Assembly (NCBI GenBank): GCA_938003595.1
Contig: CALKYH010000092.1
Location: forward strand, 1-29,697
Direction of reading: 5' to 3'
DNA from: an uncultured bacterium
GTDB lineage: Bacteria > Planctomycetota > Phycisphaerae > Phycisphaerales > UBA1924
DNA length: 29,697 nt
The first letter of the stretch is position 1. Each line of letters begins with the position of its first letter. This document shows, in pieces, positions 15,448 to 23,572 of this stretch. The position numbers and the translations under genes are program-made. The notes beneath the pieces were generated by a model, which was not told the DNA's origin, made no database searches, and was given only the letters and a program-made list of their open reading frames with translations.

Positions 15448-16511
15448 GCGGGCGCCCTCCTCAGCAGGGTGGCGCCGAGCGCGGCCTCGGCGAGCAGGGC
15501 GCCGAGGGCGATCTGCGCCAGGAGGGCGAAGTTCTCCTCGTAGTCGGTGTACTCCAGCGACTCGATCTTGGATTTCTCGAGCTGGTTGATCTCCTCCACG
15601 ACTTCGCGGAGCGCGTCGGCGTTGGAGGCCAGCCAGGCGCGCCCGCCGGTGATCTCGGCGACGCGCTGCAGCGTGAGCATGTCGGCGCCGCCGCCGGGGA
15701 CCGGCAGCTCGCCGAAGGCGGTCTGCACCGTGGAGGCGCCGATGCCGATGGCGTAGATGCGGATGCCCCACTCCTTCGCGAGCGCCGCGGCCTGCTCGGC
15801 GGAGATCTCGCCGGCGGTCTGGCGGCCGTCGGTCAAGAGGATGATGGCCTTGGAGCGGATGAGGAAGTCGGGCTTGGCCTCGCCGCTGGGATTCTCGCCG
15901 GCGGCGCGCTTGGCGCGGGCGTCGAGGTCCACCTCGGCGCGGCGGAGCCGGGCCGCGGCCAGGGCGACGCCGTCGCCGATGGCGGTGCCGTCCATGTGGC
16001 CGACGGCGACCTGCAGGCGATCGGTGACGGCGACGAGCGCGTCGGGGTCGCGGACGAGCGGGCAGACGGTGTCGGCGTAGCGGGCGAAGGCGACGATGCC
16101 GATGAGATCCTCGCGCCGGCCCTCGAGCGCCTTGCCGTCGCCCTCGACGAAGTCCTCGAAGACGCGCTTCACGACATCCAGGCGCGACATCTCGCGCCCC
16201 TCGTACGCCATGCGCTCGCCCATGCTGCCGGAGCGGTCCAGCGCCATCATGAGCGCGACGCCCTCCGTGGAGACGCGGGTGCGCCCCACGCCGGTCTGCG
16301 GCCGGGCGATGCCCAGCACGATCGCGCCGATGGCGATGAGGCGCAGGACCTTGAGCAGCGGCATCGCGCGCTGGCGCCAGGTCGGCGCGGGGGCGAGGAT
16401 CGCCAGAGACGAGAAGCGGACCGTCGCCCGCGAGCGCCAGCGGCGCCAGCCCCAGGCCGCGAGGACGGCGCACAGGAGCAGACTCAGCGCCCAGGGATCG
16501 TGCAGCCTCAT
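15444..16511 (-). CDS. batA: BatA-like von Willebrand A membrane protein
   Basis: A 355-aa inner-membrane protein of the BatA type. N-terminal helices lie at about 6-22 and 52-70. The VWA domain has a MIDAS motif DRSGS at 92-96 in the family context MALDRSGSMG, with further ligand motifs G-T-A-I-G-D and L-L-T-D-G-R. A C-terminal helix (about 330-350) is present. It probably pairs with BatB as the membrane receptor of the MoxR ATPase. The start overlaps the stop of the lipoprotein gene upstream (ATGA). No clear ribosome binding site precedes it, which fits translational coupling. Confidence 0.88.
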   Translation of the reverse strand: MRLHDPWALSLLLCAVLAAWGWRRWRSRATVRFSSLAILAPAPTWRQRAMPLLKVLRLIAIGAIVLGIARPQTGVGRTRVSTEGVALMMALDRSGSMGERMAYEGREMSRLDVVKRVFEDFVEGDGKALEGRREDLIGIVAFARYADTVCPLVRDPDALVAVTDRLQVAVGHMDGTAIGDGVALAAARLRRAEVDLDARAKRAAGENPSGEAKPDFLIRSKAIILLTDGRQTAGEISAEQAAALAKEWGIRIYAIGIGASTVQTAFGELPVPGGGADMLTLQRVAEITGGRAWLASNADALREVVEEINQLEKSKIESLEYTDYEENFALLAQIALGALLAEAALGATLLRRAPA

Positions 16512-17545
16512 GCGGCGGCCTCCGTGGGCGAGGTCGGCGGCGCGACCGGGGCGGCGGTGGACTCGATGAACGCGCGGGCGGTGTCGTGGGCGCGCCCGGC
16601 CTCGTCCACGAGCGGGGCGTGGCGGGCGAACTTCACGAGGTCGGCCAGACGCAGGAAGGCCTCCAGGTCGCGCACGAACTCGGCGCGGATGACGCGCGAG
16701 GAGCGGGCCTTCTGCAGGAACTCGTCGGTGGTGAGCGTCGGCGCGTGGACCTCGAAGCGCCGCTCGATGTAGCGGCGGAGGATGCGCGACAGCTCGGTGA
16801 AGTAGGGGTCGAAGGCACGCTGCTCCGGCAGGTGCAGCCTCGCCAGCGCTTCGAGCGCGGCCAGGGCTTCCTCGTGCGCGGGGGTCGGAGGGCGGGAGGC
16901 CTCACGCTCGACGGCGCGCCGGCGCAGCAGCACGGCAGCGCCGGCGAGCAGTGCGATCGCGCCCGCGCCGCCGGCGATCCAGGGCCAGCGCGGCGCCGGG
17001 GGCGCGTCGGCGACGCCCTTGGTCTCCGCCAGGCCCGCGGTCTGATCATCCAGCAGCGAAGTCACGGTGACTACGACTGGCTCGGTGCGGACGACGACCG
17101 GCTGCGGCGCCGGGTCCGGCACGGCGCCGGGGAGCGCGGCGAAGGTCCACTCCAGCGCGGGCACCTGCTCCTCGCCCGGCAGGAACGGCAGGAGGACGAA
17201 CTCAACCGCGTCCACACGCCGCCCCTGATCGTCGAACGTCGATGGCGCCCGGCGCACCTCGGCGACGGTGAACTCGCCCAGGCGCTCGCCCGCGCTCGGC
17301 ATGGCGCCGCCGTCCACCGGGGCCCAGCCCGGCGCGGCGACGCGCTCGATGCGGAGCGTCAACCGGTCGGCGGGCGTGGCGACATCGCGGTCCAGCGTGA
17401 GGCGGACCATCGAGCCCTCGCTGGAGGCCTCGGTCGAGACGGCGGGCGCCTCTTTCGCGGGCTTGTCGTCGGTGCGAGCGCACGCGGCCGCGAGTGAAGC
17501 GGCGAGGGCGAGCGTCGCGAGTCGCAGCGCGGGGCGGGCGGTCAT
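16508..17545 (-). CDS. BatD-like (DUF4381-type) lipoprotein of the Bat operon
   Basis: A 345-aa protein with a type II signal peptide and lipobox LAAAC (Cys22). A periplasmic beta-rich domain (about 45-165) resembles one BatD repeat. One membrane helix (about 187-209) is followed by a basic, helical cytoplasmic part. That part contains L-S-R-I-L-R-R-Y-I-E-R-R-F, a pattern shared with the C-terminal tail of BatD in this operon (I-V-R-R-Y-I-G-E-R-F). DUF4381-type proteins sit at this place between the DUF58 and VWA genes in many MoxR operons; the exact role is unknown. A lipid anchor plus a transmembrane helix in one protein is odd: either the lipobox is fortuitous or both ends are membrane-tethered. 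Starts and stops overlap both neighbours (ATGA). Confidence 0.75.
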   Translation of the reverse strand: MTARPALRLATLALAASLAAACARTDDKPAKEAPAVSTEASSEGSMVRLTLDRDVATPADRLTLRIERVAAPGWAPVDGGAMPSAGERLGEFTVAEVRRAPSTFDDQGRRVDAVEFVLLPFLPGEEQVPALEWTFAALPGAVPDPAPQPVVVRTEPVVVTVTSLLDDQTAGLAETKGVADAPPAPRWPWIAGGAGAIALLAGAAVLLRRRAVEREASRPPTPAHEEALAALEALARLHLPEQRAFDPYFTELSRILRRYIERRFEVHAPTLTTDEFLQKARSSRVIRAEFVRDLEAFLRLADLVKFARHAPLVDEAGRAHDTARAFIESTAAPVAPPTSPTEAAA

Positions 17546-18417
17546 CGCTTGCGCTCCCGGCGTCGGAACAGCTCGAGCAGGGCGTTCACATAGGGCTGGC
17601 CGCAGGTCAGCGTGGCGTGGTCGACGCCCGCGCGGGTGAAGATGCGTTCGACGGAGGAGGCGTGGGCGGAGGCGCGCCGGCCGTAGGCGTTGCGGACGGA
17701 TTTCGACGAGGCGTCGATGGAGCGCAGCTCGCCGGTCTCGGCGTCGCGGACCAGCAGCATGCCGGAGGCGGGCAGGGCGCGCTCGGCGGGGTCGACGATG
17801 CGGAGCGCGACCAGGTCGTGCCTGGTGGCGACGCGGCGCAGGGGCTGCTCGTAGTTGTCGTCGAGGAAATCGGAGATGAGGAACACGACGGCGCGCCGGC
17901 GCTGGACCTTGGACAGTTCATCCAGCGCGGCGCCGATGTCGGTGCCGTGGCTGGTCGCCTCGAACGACAGGGCCTCGCGGATGATGCGCATGGTGTGGCG
18001 CATGCCCTTGTCGGGGGGCAGGTGCAGCTCCACGCGATCGGTGAAGATCATGAGGCCGACATTGTCGTTGTTCTTCTGGGCCGCCAGCGCCATGACGGCG
18101 CAGAGCTCCGCCACCATCTCCTGCTTGATGCGCGAGGCGGTGCCGAAGCGGCCCGAGGCGCTGAGGTCGGCCAGCAGGACGACGGTCAGCTCACGCTCCT
18201 CCTGGAAGCGCTTGACGAAGGGCCGGCCGGTTCGGGCGGTCACATTCCAGTCGATGGCGCGGACATCGTCGCCGGGCTGGTACTCGCGGACCTCGGAGAA
18301 CTCCATGCCCAGGCCGCGGAAGGCGCTGTGGTATTCGCCGGCGAAGATCTCGTCCACGCGTCGTCCGATGACGATGCGGAGCCGCCTGACCTGCGCCATG
18401 AGTTCATCGGTGTTCAT
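17542..18417 (-). CDS. DUF58 protein (VWA-like), MoxR partner
   Basis: A 291-aa soluble protein of the DUF58 family. The diagnostic motif at about 46-57 reads R-E-Y-Q-P-G-D-D-V-R-A-I-D-W, followed by R-T-G-R-P-F-V-K and a VWA-like fold with D-L-S-A-S in the MIDAS position. A later V-F-L-I-S-D-F supplies another acidic residue. In MoxR operons DUF58 proteins are co-encoded with the ATPase and the VWA proteins and probably take part in the same complex. There is no signal peptide or membrane segment, so it is cytoplasmic. It follows moxR by 14 bp and overlaps the next gene (ATGA). Confidence 0.92.
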   Translation of the reverse strand: MNTDELMAQVRRLRIVIGRRVDEIFAGEYHSAFRGLGMEFSEVREYQPGDDVRAIDWNVTARTGRPFVKRFQEERELTVVLLADLSASGRFGTASRIKQEMVAELCAVMALAAQKNNDNVGLMIFTDRVELHLPPDKGMRHTMRIIREALSFEATSHGTDIGAALDELSKVQRRRAVVFLISDFLDDNYEQPLRRVATRHDLVALRIVDPAERALPASGMLLVRDAETGELRSIDASSKSVRNAYGRRASAHASSVERIFTRAGVDHATLTCGQPYVNALLELFRRRERKR

Positions 18418-18431
18418 CGGGCCTGGCTCGC

Positions 18432-19433
18432 TCAGGGCGCGGGGACATGGTCGAGGGTTTCACGGACCACATCGTCGGAGCTGACGCCCTCGGCCTCGCC
18501 CTCGTAGCCGACGATGACGCGGTGGCGGAGGACATCGGGCGCGATGGTCTTGACATCCTGGGGCGTGACGAAGCCGCGCCCGTCGAGGAAGGCCATGGCG
18601 CGGGCGGCGATGGTCAGCGCGATCGAGGCGCGGGGCGAGGCGCCGAACTCGATGAGCCGGCGCAGCTTCTTGAGGCCGTAGGCCTCCGGGTCGCGCGTGG
18701 CGTGGACCACATCGACGACATAGTCGCGGATCTTCTCGTCGACATAGATGGAGTCCACGACCTGCCGGGCGCGGAGGATCTCCTCGGGCGTGACCACGGC
18801 CTGCACGGCGGTGTCGGGCTTCGTGAACGCCATGCGGTCCACGATGCGTCGCTCCTCGTCCTTGGTCGGATAGCCGACCTTGAGCTTGAGCATGAAGCGG
18901 TCCACCTGCGCCTCGGGCAGGGGGTAGGTGCCCTCCTGCTCAATGGGGTTCTGGGTGGCGAGCACGAGGAAGGGGTTGGGCAGGTCGTGCGTCTCGTCGC
19001 CGATGGTGACGCGTCGCTCCTGCATGGCCTCGAGCAGGGCGCTCTGGACCTTGGCCGGGGCGCGGTTGATCTCGTCGGCCAGAACGATGTTGGCGAAGAT
19101 CGGGCCCCGGCGCGGCGTGAACACCGCGTCGCGCGGGTTGTAGATGAGCGTGCCGACCAGGTCCGCCGGGAGCAGGTCGGGCGTGAACTGGATCCTCTTG
19201 AACGAAGCGTCCAGGGCGCCGGCGAGGGTGGTCACTGTGAGCGTCTTGGCCAGACCCGGCACGCCCTCGAGCAGCACATGGCCGCCCGCCAGCATGCCCA
19301 CCAGCAGGCGCTCGACCATGTAGCGCTGGCCGATGACCACCTGCTCCACCTGGCCGGCGATGGCTCGGACCAGGCGGCTGTGCTCTTCCACATCCTTGGC
19401 GATCTGTTTGATGTCAACGGCGGCGTAAGCCAT
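18432..19433 (-). CDS. moxR: MoxR-family AAA+ ATPase
   Basis: A cytoplasmic AAA+ ATPase of 333 aa, first gene of the Bat operon. Walker A is GVPGLAKT (57-64), and Walker B VLADEINR (117-124). The sensor 1 region is LATQNPIEQEGTYPLPEAQ, and the arginine-finger region is D-R-F-M. The C-terminal lid has A-S-P-R-A-S. MoxR proteins act as chaperone-like remodelling ATPases on VWA partners, here probably BatA and BatB. AAGGAG lies 9 nt upstream of the ATG. The promoter should lie in the 193-bp region shared with divergent lepB, but I see no strong consensus there. Confidence 0.96.
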   Translation of the reverse strand: MAYAAVDIKQIAKDVEEHSRLVRAIAGQVEQVVIGQRYMVERLLVGMLAGGHVLLEGVPGLAKTLTVTTLAGALDASFKRIQFTPDLLPADLVGTLIYNPRDAVFTPRRGPIFANIVLADEINRAPAKVQSALLEAMQERRVTIGDETHDLPNPFLVLATQNPIEQEGTYPLPEAQVDRFMLKLKVGYPTKDEERRIVDRMAFTKPDTAVQAVVTPEEILRARQVVDSIYVDEKIRDYVVDVVHATRDPEAYGLKKLRRLIEFGASPRASIALTIAARAMAFLDGRGFVTPQDVKTIAPDVLRHRVIVGYEGEAEGVSSDDVVRETLDHVPAP

Positions 19434-19626
19434 CCGGGGATGCTCCTTCGTTCGAGGCTAGTTTTCCGGGGCCCTGGGCCGCCCTGGCGGGGACCTGAGG
19501 ACTCCCCCTTCCTACGAGACGCGCCGGGCGTCCGGTTCGGTCAGGCCCTTTTTCTACCGCGCCGGGCCCGATTCGTGGCGCCTCCGAGGCCGCGAGAGCG
19601 CTTCTGAGCCGGTATCCTCCCCCCCG

Positions 19627-21288
19627 ATGCCCAGCGCCACCCCCCAGAACAGCGCCGGCGGCTCCAAGGAGACCGCCAAGCAGTCCGCGATCGGGCTCAT
19701 CATCTCGTTCGTGCTGGTGCTGGCGTTCCGCGGCTTCGTCTTCGAGCCTTTCCATATCCCCACCGGCTCGATGGCCCCCACCCTGATGGGCCAGCACATG
19801 CGGCTCCGCTCGCCGCACAGCGGCTTCGAATGGGCTGTGAACCCCTGGGCCGAGCAGATCCCCGGGACACGCGCGATCCGGTTCGGAGCGCCGCCGCAGG
19901 TCATGATCGACGAGGAGCCGCTGACGCACCTGCCGTTCTCGGAGCCCAACCCGGCGCTGCGGGCGGGCGACCGCATCGGCATCCTCAAGTACAACCCGCT
20001 CTACCAGCCGCGCCGGTTCGATGTGGTGGTGGTGAAGTGGCCGTCGTCGCCCCGCGAGAACTACATCAAGCGGCTGGTCGGCATGCCCGGCGAGGACCTG
20101 TGGCTCGTGGACGGCGACGCCTTCGTGCGCGACCCCGACGCGGCGGACGAGGCGGACCGCGCCTGGCGCATCCTCCGCAAGCCCGCCCGCGCGCAGGAAG
20201 CCCTGTGGTGGCCCCTGTTCTCGACGCAGTACGCGCCGATCGACGCCACGCACAACGGGCGCGAGTGGCGCGGCCCCTGGCGAGCCGGGGGCCCCGGCGA
20301 TGATGTGTGGGCCGTCGAGCGGGACTCGTTCCGGTTCAAGGGCGGCCAGTCCGGCGAACTGGTCTGGGACAACGAGCGCTGGCCGATCACCGACTGGCAG
20401 CCCTACAACGACTACCGGCAGGACGGCCGGCCGATGACCGAGTACATCCCGCGCTTCGCCATGTCGGACCTGCGCGTGCACGCGAGCGTGACGCCGGAGA
20501 CCGCGGACTGCGAGATCTTCTTCGAGATCGAGGCGCGCGGGCACCACTACCTCGCGTCGTTCGAGCCCACGCGCCTGCGGCTCATGTACTACTACCAGGA
20601 CCCCCGGAACCGAGCGGACATCCGCTTCACCGAGGTCGCTGTGGCCAATGGGCGCACGCTGCCGGTCGGGAAGATCTCCGACATCGCGTTCTGCCATGTC
20701 GATCAGTCGCTGCAGCTCTGGGTCGACGGCGAACTGGTGATCGAGGGGACCTACGACTGGAGCCCGGCCGAGCGGCTCAAGTGGTCGACCAATCTGCCGG
20801 ACGACCAGGTCGACGCCATGGCGGCGATGGCCGACGGCGCCGTGGGCTTCGTCCGCGGCAACCCGCTGGCCGACCCGGCGATCTACAGCCAGCCCACCGT
20901 GAAGGTCATCTGCCAGAACGGCCCCGCCCTGCTCCAGCGCGTGGGGCTGGACCGCGATGTCTACTGGCAGCCGCGTGAGTACCCGCCGGGCACGCCGCTG
21001 GCCGGGCGTGCGGCGCTGGCCACGCACCCCGCAAATGTGGCGCACCTGGGCTCCGAGGAGTTCTTCCTGCTGGGCGACAACTCCGCCAACAGCGCCGATT
21101 CGCGCCTCGTGGACGGCGTGGACCCCTGGGTGCAGGCGACCGTGGACTCCAAGCTCGGCGTCATCCACCGGCGCATGATGACGGGGCGCGCGGTCGTGGT
21201 CTTCTGGCCATCGGCCCACCCGCTGAAGGTCGGCGGGAGCCGCTTCTCCTTCATCCCCGACTTCGGACGCATGCGCATCATCTGGTGA
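19627..21288 (+). CDS. lepB: Signal peptidase I with large internal insertion
   Basis: Type I signal peptidase (S26), which cuts signal peptides from exported proteins at the outer face of the inner membrane. The 553-aa product has one N-terminal helix (about 20-38). The catalytic Ser is in PTGSMAPTL (S48), the general base in YIKRLVGMPGE (K148), and the late GDNSANSADSR box is at 483-493. All catalytic boxes are intact, so it should be active. Between the Lys box and the GDN box lie about 330 residues, mostly not part of a normal LepB. Residues about 275-375 of it read as a lectin/LamG-like beta-sandwich ending in S-L-Q-L-W-V-D-G-E-L-V. No Shine-Dalgarno is present; a TATCCT 8 nt before the ATG would fit a leaderless mRNA. 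The stop overlaps a GTG of the next gene. Confidence 0.93.
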   Translation: MPSATPQNSAGGSKETAKQSAIGLIISFVLVLAFRGFVFEPFHIPTGSMAPTLMGQHMRLRSPHSGFEWAVNPWAEQIPGTRAIRFGAPPQVMIDEEPLTHLPFSEPNPALRAGDRIGILKYNPLYQPRRFDVVVVKWPSSPRENYIKRLVGMPGEDLWLVDGDAFVRDPDAADEADRAWRILRKPARAQEALWWPLFSTQYAPIDATHNGREWRGPWRAGGPGDDVWAVERDSFRFKGGQSGELVWDNERWPITDWQPYNDYRQDGRPMTEYIPRFAMSDLRVHASVTPETADCEIFFEIEARGHHYLASFEPTRLRLMYYYQDPRNRADIRFTEVAVANGRTLPVGKISDIAFCHVDQSLQLWVDGELVIEGTYDWSPAERLKWSTNLPDDQVDAMAAMADGAVGFVRGNPLADPAIYSQPTVKVICQNGPALLQRVGLDRDVYWQPREYPPGTPLAGRAALATHPANVAHLGSEEFFLLGDNSANSADSRLVDGVDPWVQATVDSKLGVIHRRMMTGRAVVVFWPSAHPLKVGGSRFSFIPDFGRMRIIW

Positions 21289-21308
21289 TCGAAGGAGGCC
21301 GCGACCCC

Positions 21309-22094
21309 ATGCGACTGGATCTCTCCGGCAAACGCGCCGTGGTCTGCGGCTCGACGCAGGGCATCGGCCTGGCCTGCGCCCACGAGCTGGCCCTGCTCGG
21401 CGCCGACATCACGCTGCTCGCCCGCGACGAGGCCAAGCTCAAGGAGATCGCCGACGTCCTGCCCCGACCCCACGGCCAGAAGCACCGCTACGCCGTCGCC
21501 GACTTCGCCCACGACGCCCAGCTCCGACGCGCCGCGGAAACGCTCGCAAGCGACGGCGGCGCGCAGATCCTCCTCAACAACACCGGCGGGCCGGCGCCCG
21601 GCCTGGCCATCGACGCCGACCCGGAGGACTTCGTCCGCGCCTTCCGCATGCACATCGTCAGCGGCCAGGCGCTGGTCCGGGCGCTCGTCCCCTCCATGAA
21701 GACCGCCAGGTACGGGCGCATCATCAACATCGTCTCCACCTCTGTCCGCCAGCCGATCCCCGGGCTGGGCGTCTCCAACACCATCCGCGGCGCCGTCGCC
21801 TCCTGGGCCAAGACGCTCTCCATGGAGTTGGGGCCCTACGGCATCACGGTCAACAACATCCTCCCGGGCTTCACCGACACCGACCGACTCAAGTCCCTTA
21901 TCCAGAAGCGCGCCAAGGCCAGGTCCGTCGACCCCTCCGCCGTCGCCCAGGAGATGCGCGACTGCATCCCCCTGGGGCGCTTCGGCGAGGCCAGCGAGAT
22001 CGGCGCCGTCGCGGCGTTCCTCGCCTCGCCGGCCGCGTCGTATGTCTCCGGCCAGAGCATCGCCGTGGACGGCGGTCGCACCAGCACCATCTGA
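21309..22094 (+). CDS. SDR-family protein lacking the catalytic Tyr and Lys
   Basis: A short-chain dehydrogenase/reductase fold of 261 aa. The cofactor motif is GSTQGIG (14-20); L-L-N-N-T-G-G-P replaces the usual NNAG; the C-terminal PGF-T-D-T and V-S-G-Q-S-I-A-V-D-G-G are typical. Aligned to FabG, the catalytic Ser is kept (S143), but the Tyr is S156 and the Lys is R160 in G-L-G-V-S-N-T-I-R. The canonical Tyr-Lys proton relay is therefore absent. It may be a non-redox or altered enzyme, or a binding protein. Its place before the aminomuconate genes points to kynurenine breakdown (inference). I use the ATG at 21309, with AAGGAGG 10 nt upstream; the GTG at 21285 overlaps the lepB stop and lacks a ribosome binding site. 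Confidence 0.85.
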   Translation: MRLDLSGKRAVVCGSTQGIGLACAHELALLGADITLLARDEAKLKEIADVLPRPHGQKHRYAVADFAHDAQLRRAAETLASDGGAQILLNNTGGPAPGLAIDADPEDFVRAFRMHIVSGQALVRALVPSMKTARYGRIINIVSTSVRQPIPGLGVSNTIRGAVASWAKTLSMELGPYGITVNNILPGFTDTDRLKSLIQKRAKARSVDPSAVAQEMRDCIPLGRFGEASEIGAVAAFLASPAASYVSGQSIAVDGGRTSTI

Positions 22095-22108
22095 ACGGCG
22101 CACCCGCG

Positions 22109-23572
22109 ATGCAGACGATCCTGAACCTCATCGACGGCCGCCTCGCCCCCGCCCGGAGCGGGCGCACGCTGGAGGTCTTCGAGCCCGCCACCGGCGCCGT
22201 CTACGCGAGCGCCCCGGACTCCGGCGCCGAAGACATCGCCGCCGCGGTCGCGAGCGCGAAGAGGGCCCTGCCCGGATGGTCGGCGACCCCGGCGGCGGAG
22301 CGCTCGCGCATCCTGCTGCGCGTCGCGGACCTCATCGACGCGAATCTCGACAGGCTCGCCCGCGCCGAGTCCATCGACAGCGGCAAGCCCCTGTCGCTGG
22401 CGCGCATCGTGGACATCCCCCGGGCCGCGGCCAACTTCCGCTTCTTCGCCACCGCCATCCTCCACACGCGCAGCGACCTGCACCAGACCGACGGCGCCGC
22501 GCTGAACTACACGCTGCGCAAGCCCGTCGGCGTGTGCGCCCTGATCTCGCCGTGGAATCTGCCGCTGTACCTGTTCACCTGGAAGGTGGCGCCCGCGCTC
22601 GCCGCGGGCTGCACGGGCGTGGGCAAGCCCTCCGAGGTCACGCCCATGACGGCGTTCCTGCTCTCGGAGATCCTGGGCGAGGCCGGCCTGCCGCCCGGCG
22701 TGCTGAACATCGTCCACGGGCGGGGACCGACCGCCGGGGCGCCGCTGGTCGATCACCCCGACATCCGCGCGATCTCGTTCACGGGCGGGACCTCGACCGG
22801 CGCCGCGATCGCCGCGAGCGCCGCGCCGCGGTTCAGGAAGTTGTCCCTCGAGCTCGGCGGCAAGAATCCCAACATCGTCTTCGCCGACGCGGATCTGGAC
22901 GACGCCGTCGCCCACGCGCTGCGCGCGGCGTTCACGAACCAGGGCCAGATCTGCCTCTGCGGCTCGCGCATCTTCGTCGAACGCCCGATGTACGAGCCCT
23001 TCCTTGAGCGCCTGATCGCCGGCGCGCAGGCGCTGCAGGTGGGCGACCCCCTCGAGGACGGGACCCAGCAGGGCGCCGTCGTCTCGCAGGAGCACCACGC
23101 GAAGATCAGCGCCGCGGTCGAGCAGGCGAAGCGCGACGGCGCCAGGGTCCGCTGCGGCGGGCGCTCCCCCGACAAGCCCATCTCCGCCCGCTGCGCCGGC
23201 GGCTACTTCTACCTCCCCACCGTGCTGACCGAAGCGCCGATCGGCTGCGCCGCGATGCAGGAGGAGATCTTCGGCCCCGTCGTCACCGTCACCCCCTTCG
23301 ACACCGAGGAGGAGGCGCTCGCCCTGGCCAACGGCGTGCGCTATGGCCTGGCCTCGATGATCTGGACCCGCGACCTGGACCGAGCCCACCGCGTGGCCTC
23401 GAAGATCGACGCCGGCGTCGTCTGGATCAACTGCTGGATGGTCCGCGACCTGCGCACCCCCTTCGGCGGCATGAAGGACTCCGGCGTCGGGCGCGAGGGC
23501 GGCGACGAGGCCCTGCGATTCTTCACCGAGCCACGCAATGTCTGCCTGAAACTGCAGGATCGAACCCCATGA
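22109..23572 (+). CDS. nbaE: 2-aminomuconate semialdehyde dehydrogenase
   Basis: NAD-dependent aldehyde dehydrogenase, 487 aa, full length. It is assigned to oxidation of 2-aminomuconate 6-semialdehyde to 2-aminomuconate in the kynurenine meta-cleavage pathway. The catalytic Cys is C282 in QICLCGSR; the general base is E248 in LELGGKNP; the oxyanion Asn is N150 in SPWNLPL, and K173 lies in the cofactor-binding GKPSE. The C-terminal N-C-W-M-V-R-D-L-R-T-P-F-G-G-M-K region has the Arg-rich form seen in this subfamily, which binds a dicarboxylic substrate. ALDH8A1 and hydroxymuconic semialdehyde dehydrogenases are close relatives. The family alone would not fix the substrate; the ACMSD, HAO and RidA neighbours do. 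It starts 14 bp after the SDR gene, with no clear ribosome binding site. Confidence 0.9.
   Translation: MQTILNLIDGRLAPARSGRTLEVFEPATGAVYASAPDSGAEDIAAAVASAKRALPGWSATPAAERSRILLRVADLIDANLDRLARAESIDSGKPLSLARIVDIPRAAANFRFFATAILHTRSDLHQTDGAALNYTLRKPVGVCALISPWNLPLYLFTWKVAPALAAGCTGVGKPSEVTPMTAFLLSEILGEAGLPPGVLNIVHGRGPTAGAPLVDHPDIRAISFTGGTSTGAAIAASAAPRFRKLSLELGGKNPNIVFADADLDDAVAHALRAAFTNQGQICLCGSRIFVERPMYEPFLERLIAGAQALQVGDPLEDGTQQGAVVSQEHHAKISAAVEQAKRDGARVRCGGRSPDKPISARCAGGYFYLPTVLTEAPIGCAAMQEEIFGPVVTVTPFDTEEEALALANGVRYGLASMIWTRDLDRAHRVASKIDAGVVWINCWMVRDLRTPFGGMKDSGVGREGGDEALRFFTEPRNVCLKLQDRTP

Noticed and set aside
19414..21219. 601-codon minus-strand frame opposite lepB
   Set aside because: Arg/Val/His-rich shadow; lepB on the other strand has intact catalytic motifs.
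21836..23389. 517-codon minus-strand frame opposite the aldehyde dehydrogenase
   Set aside because: Shadow of a gene with a clear catalytic Cys and Glu on the plus strand.
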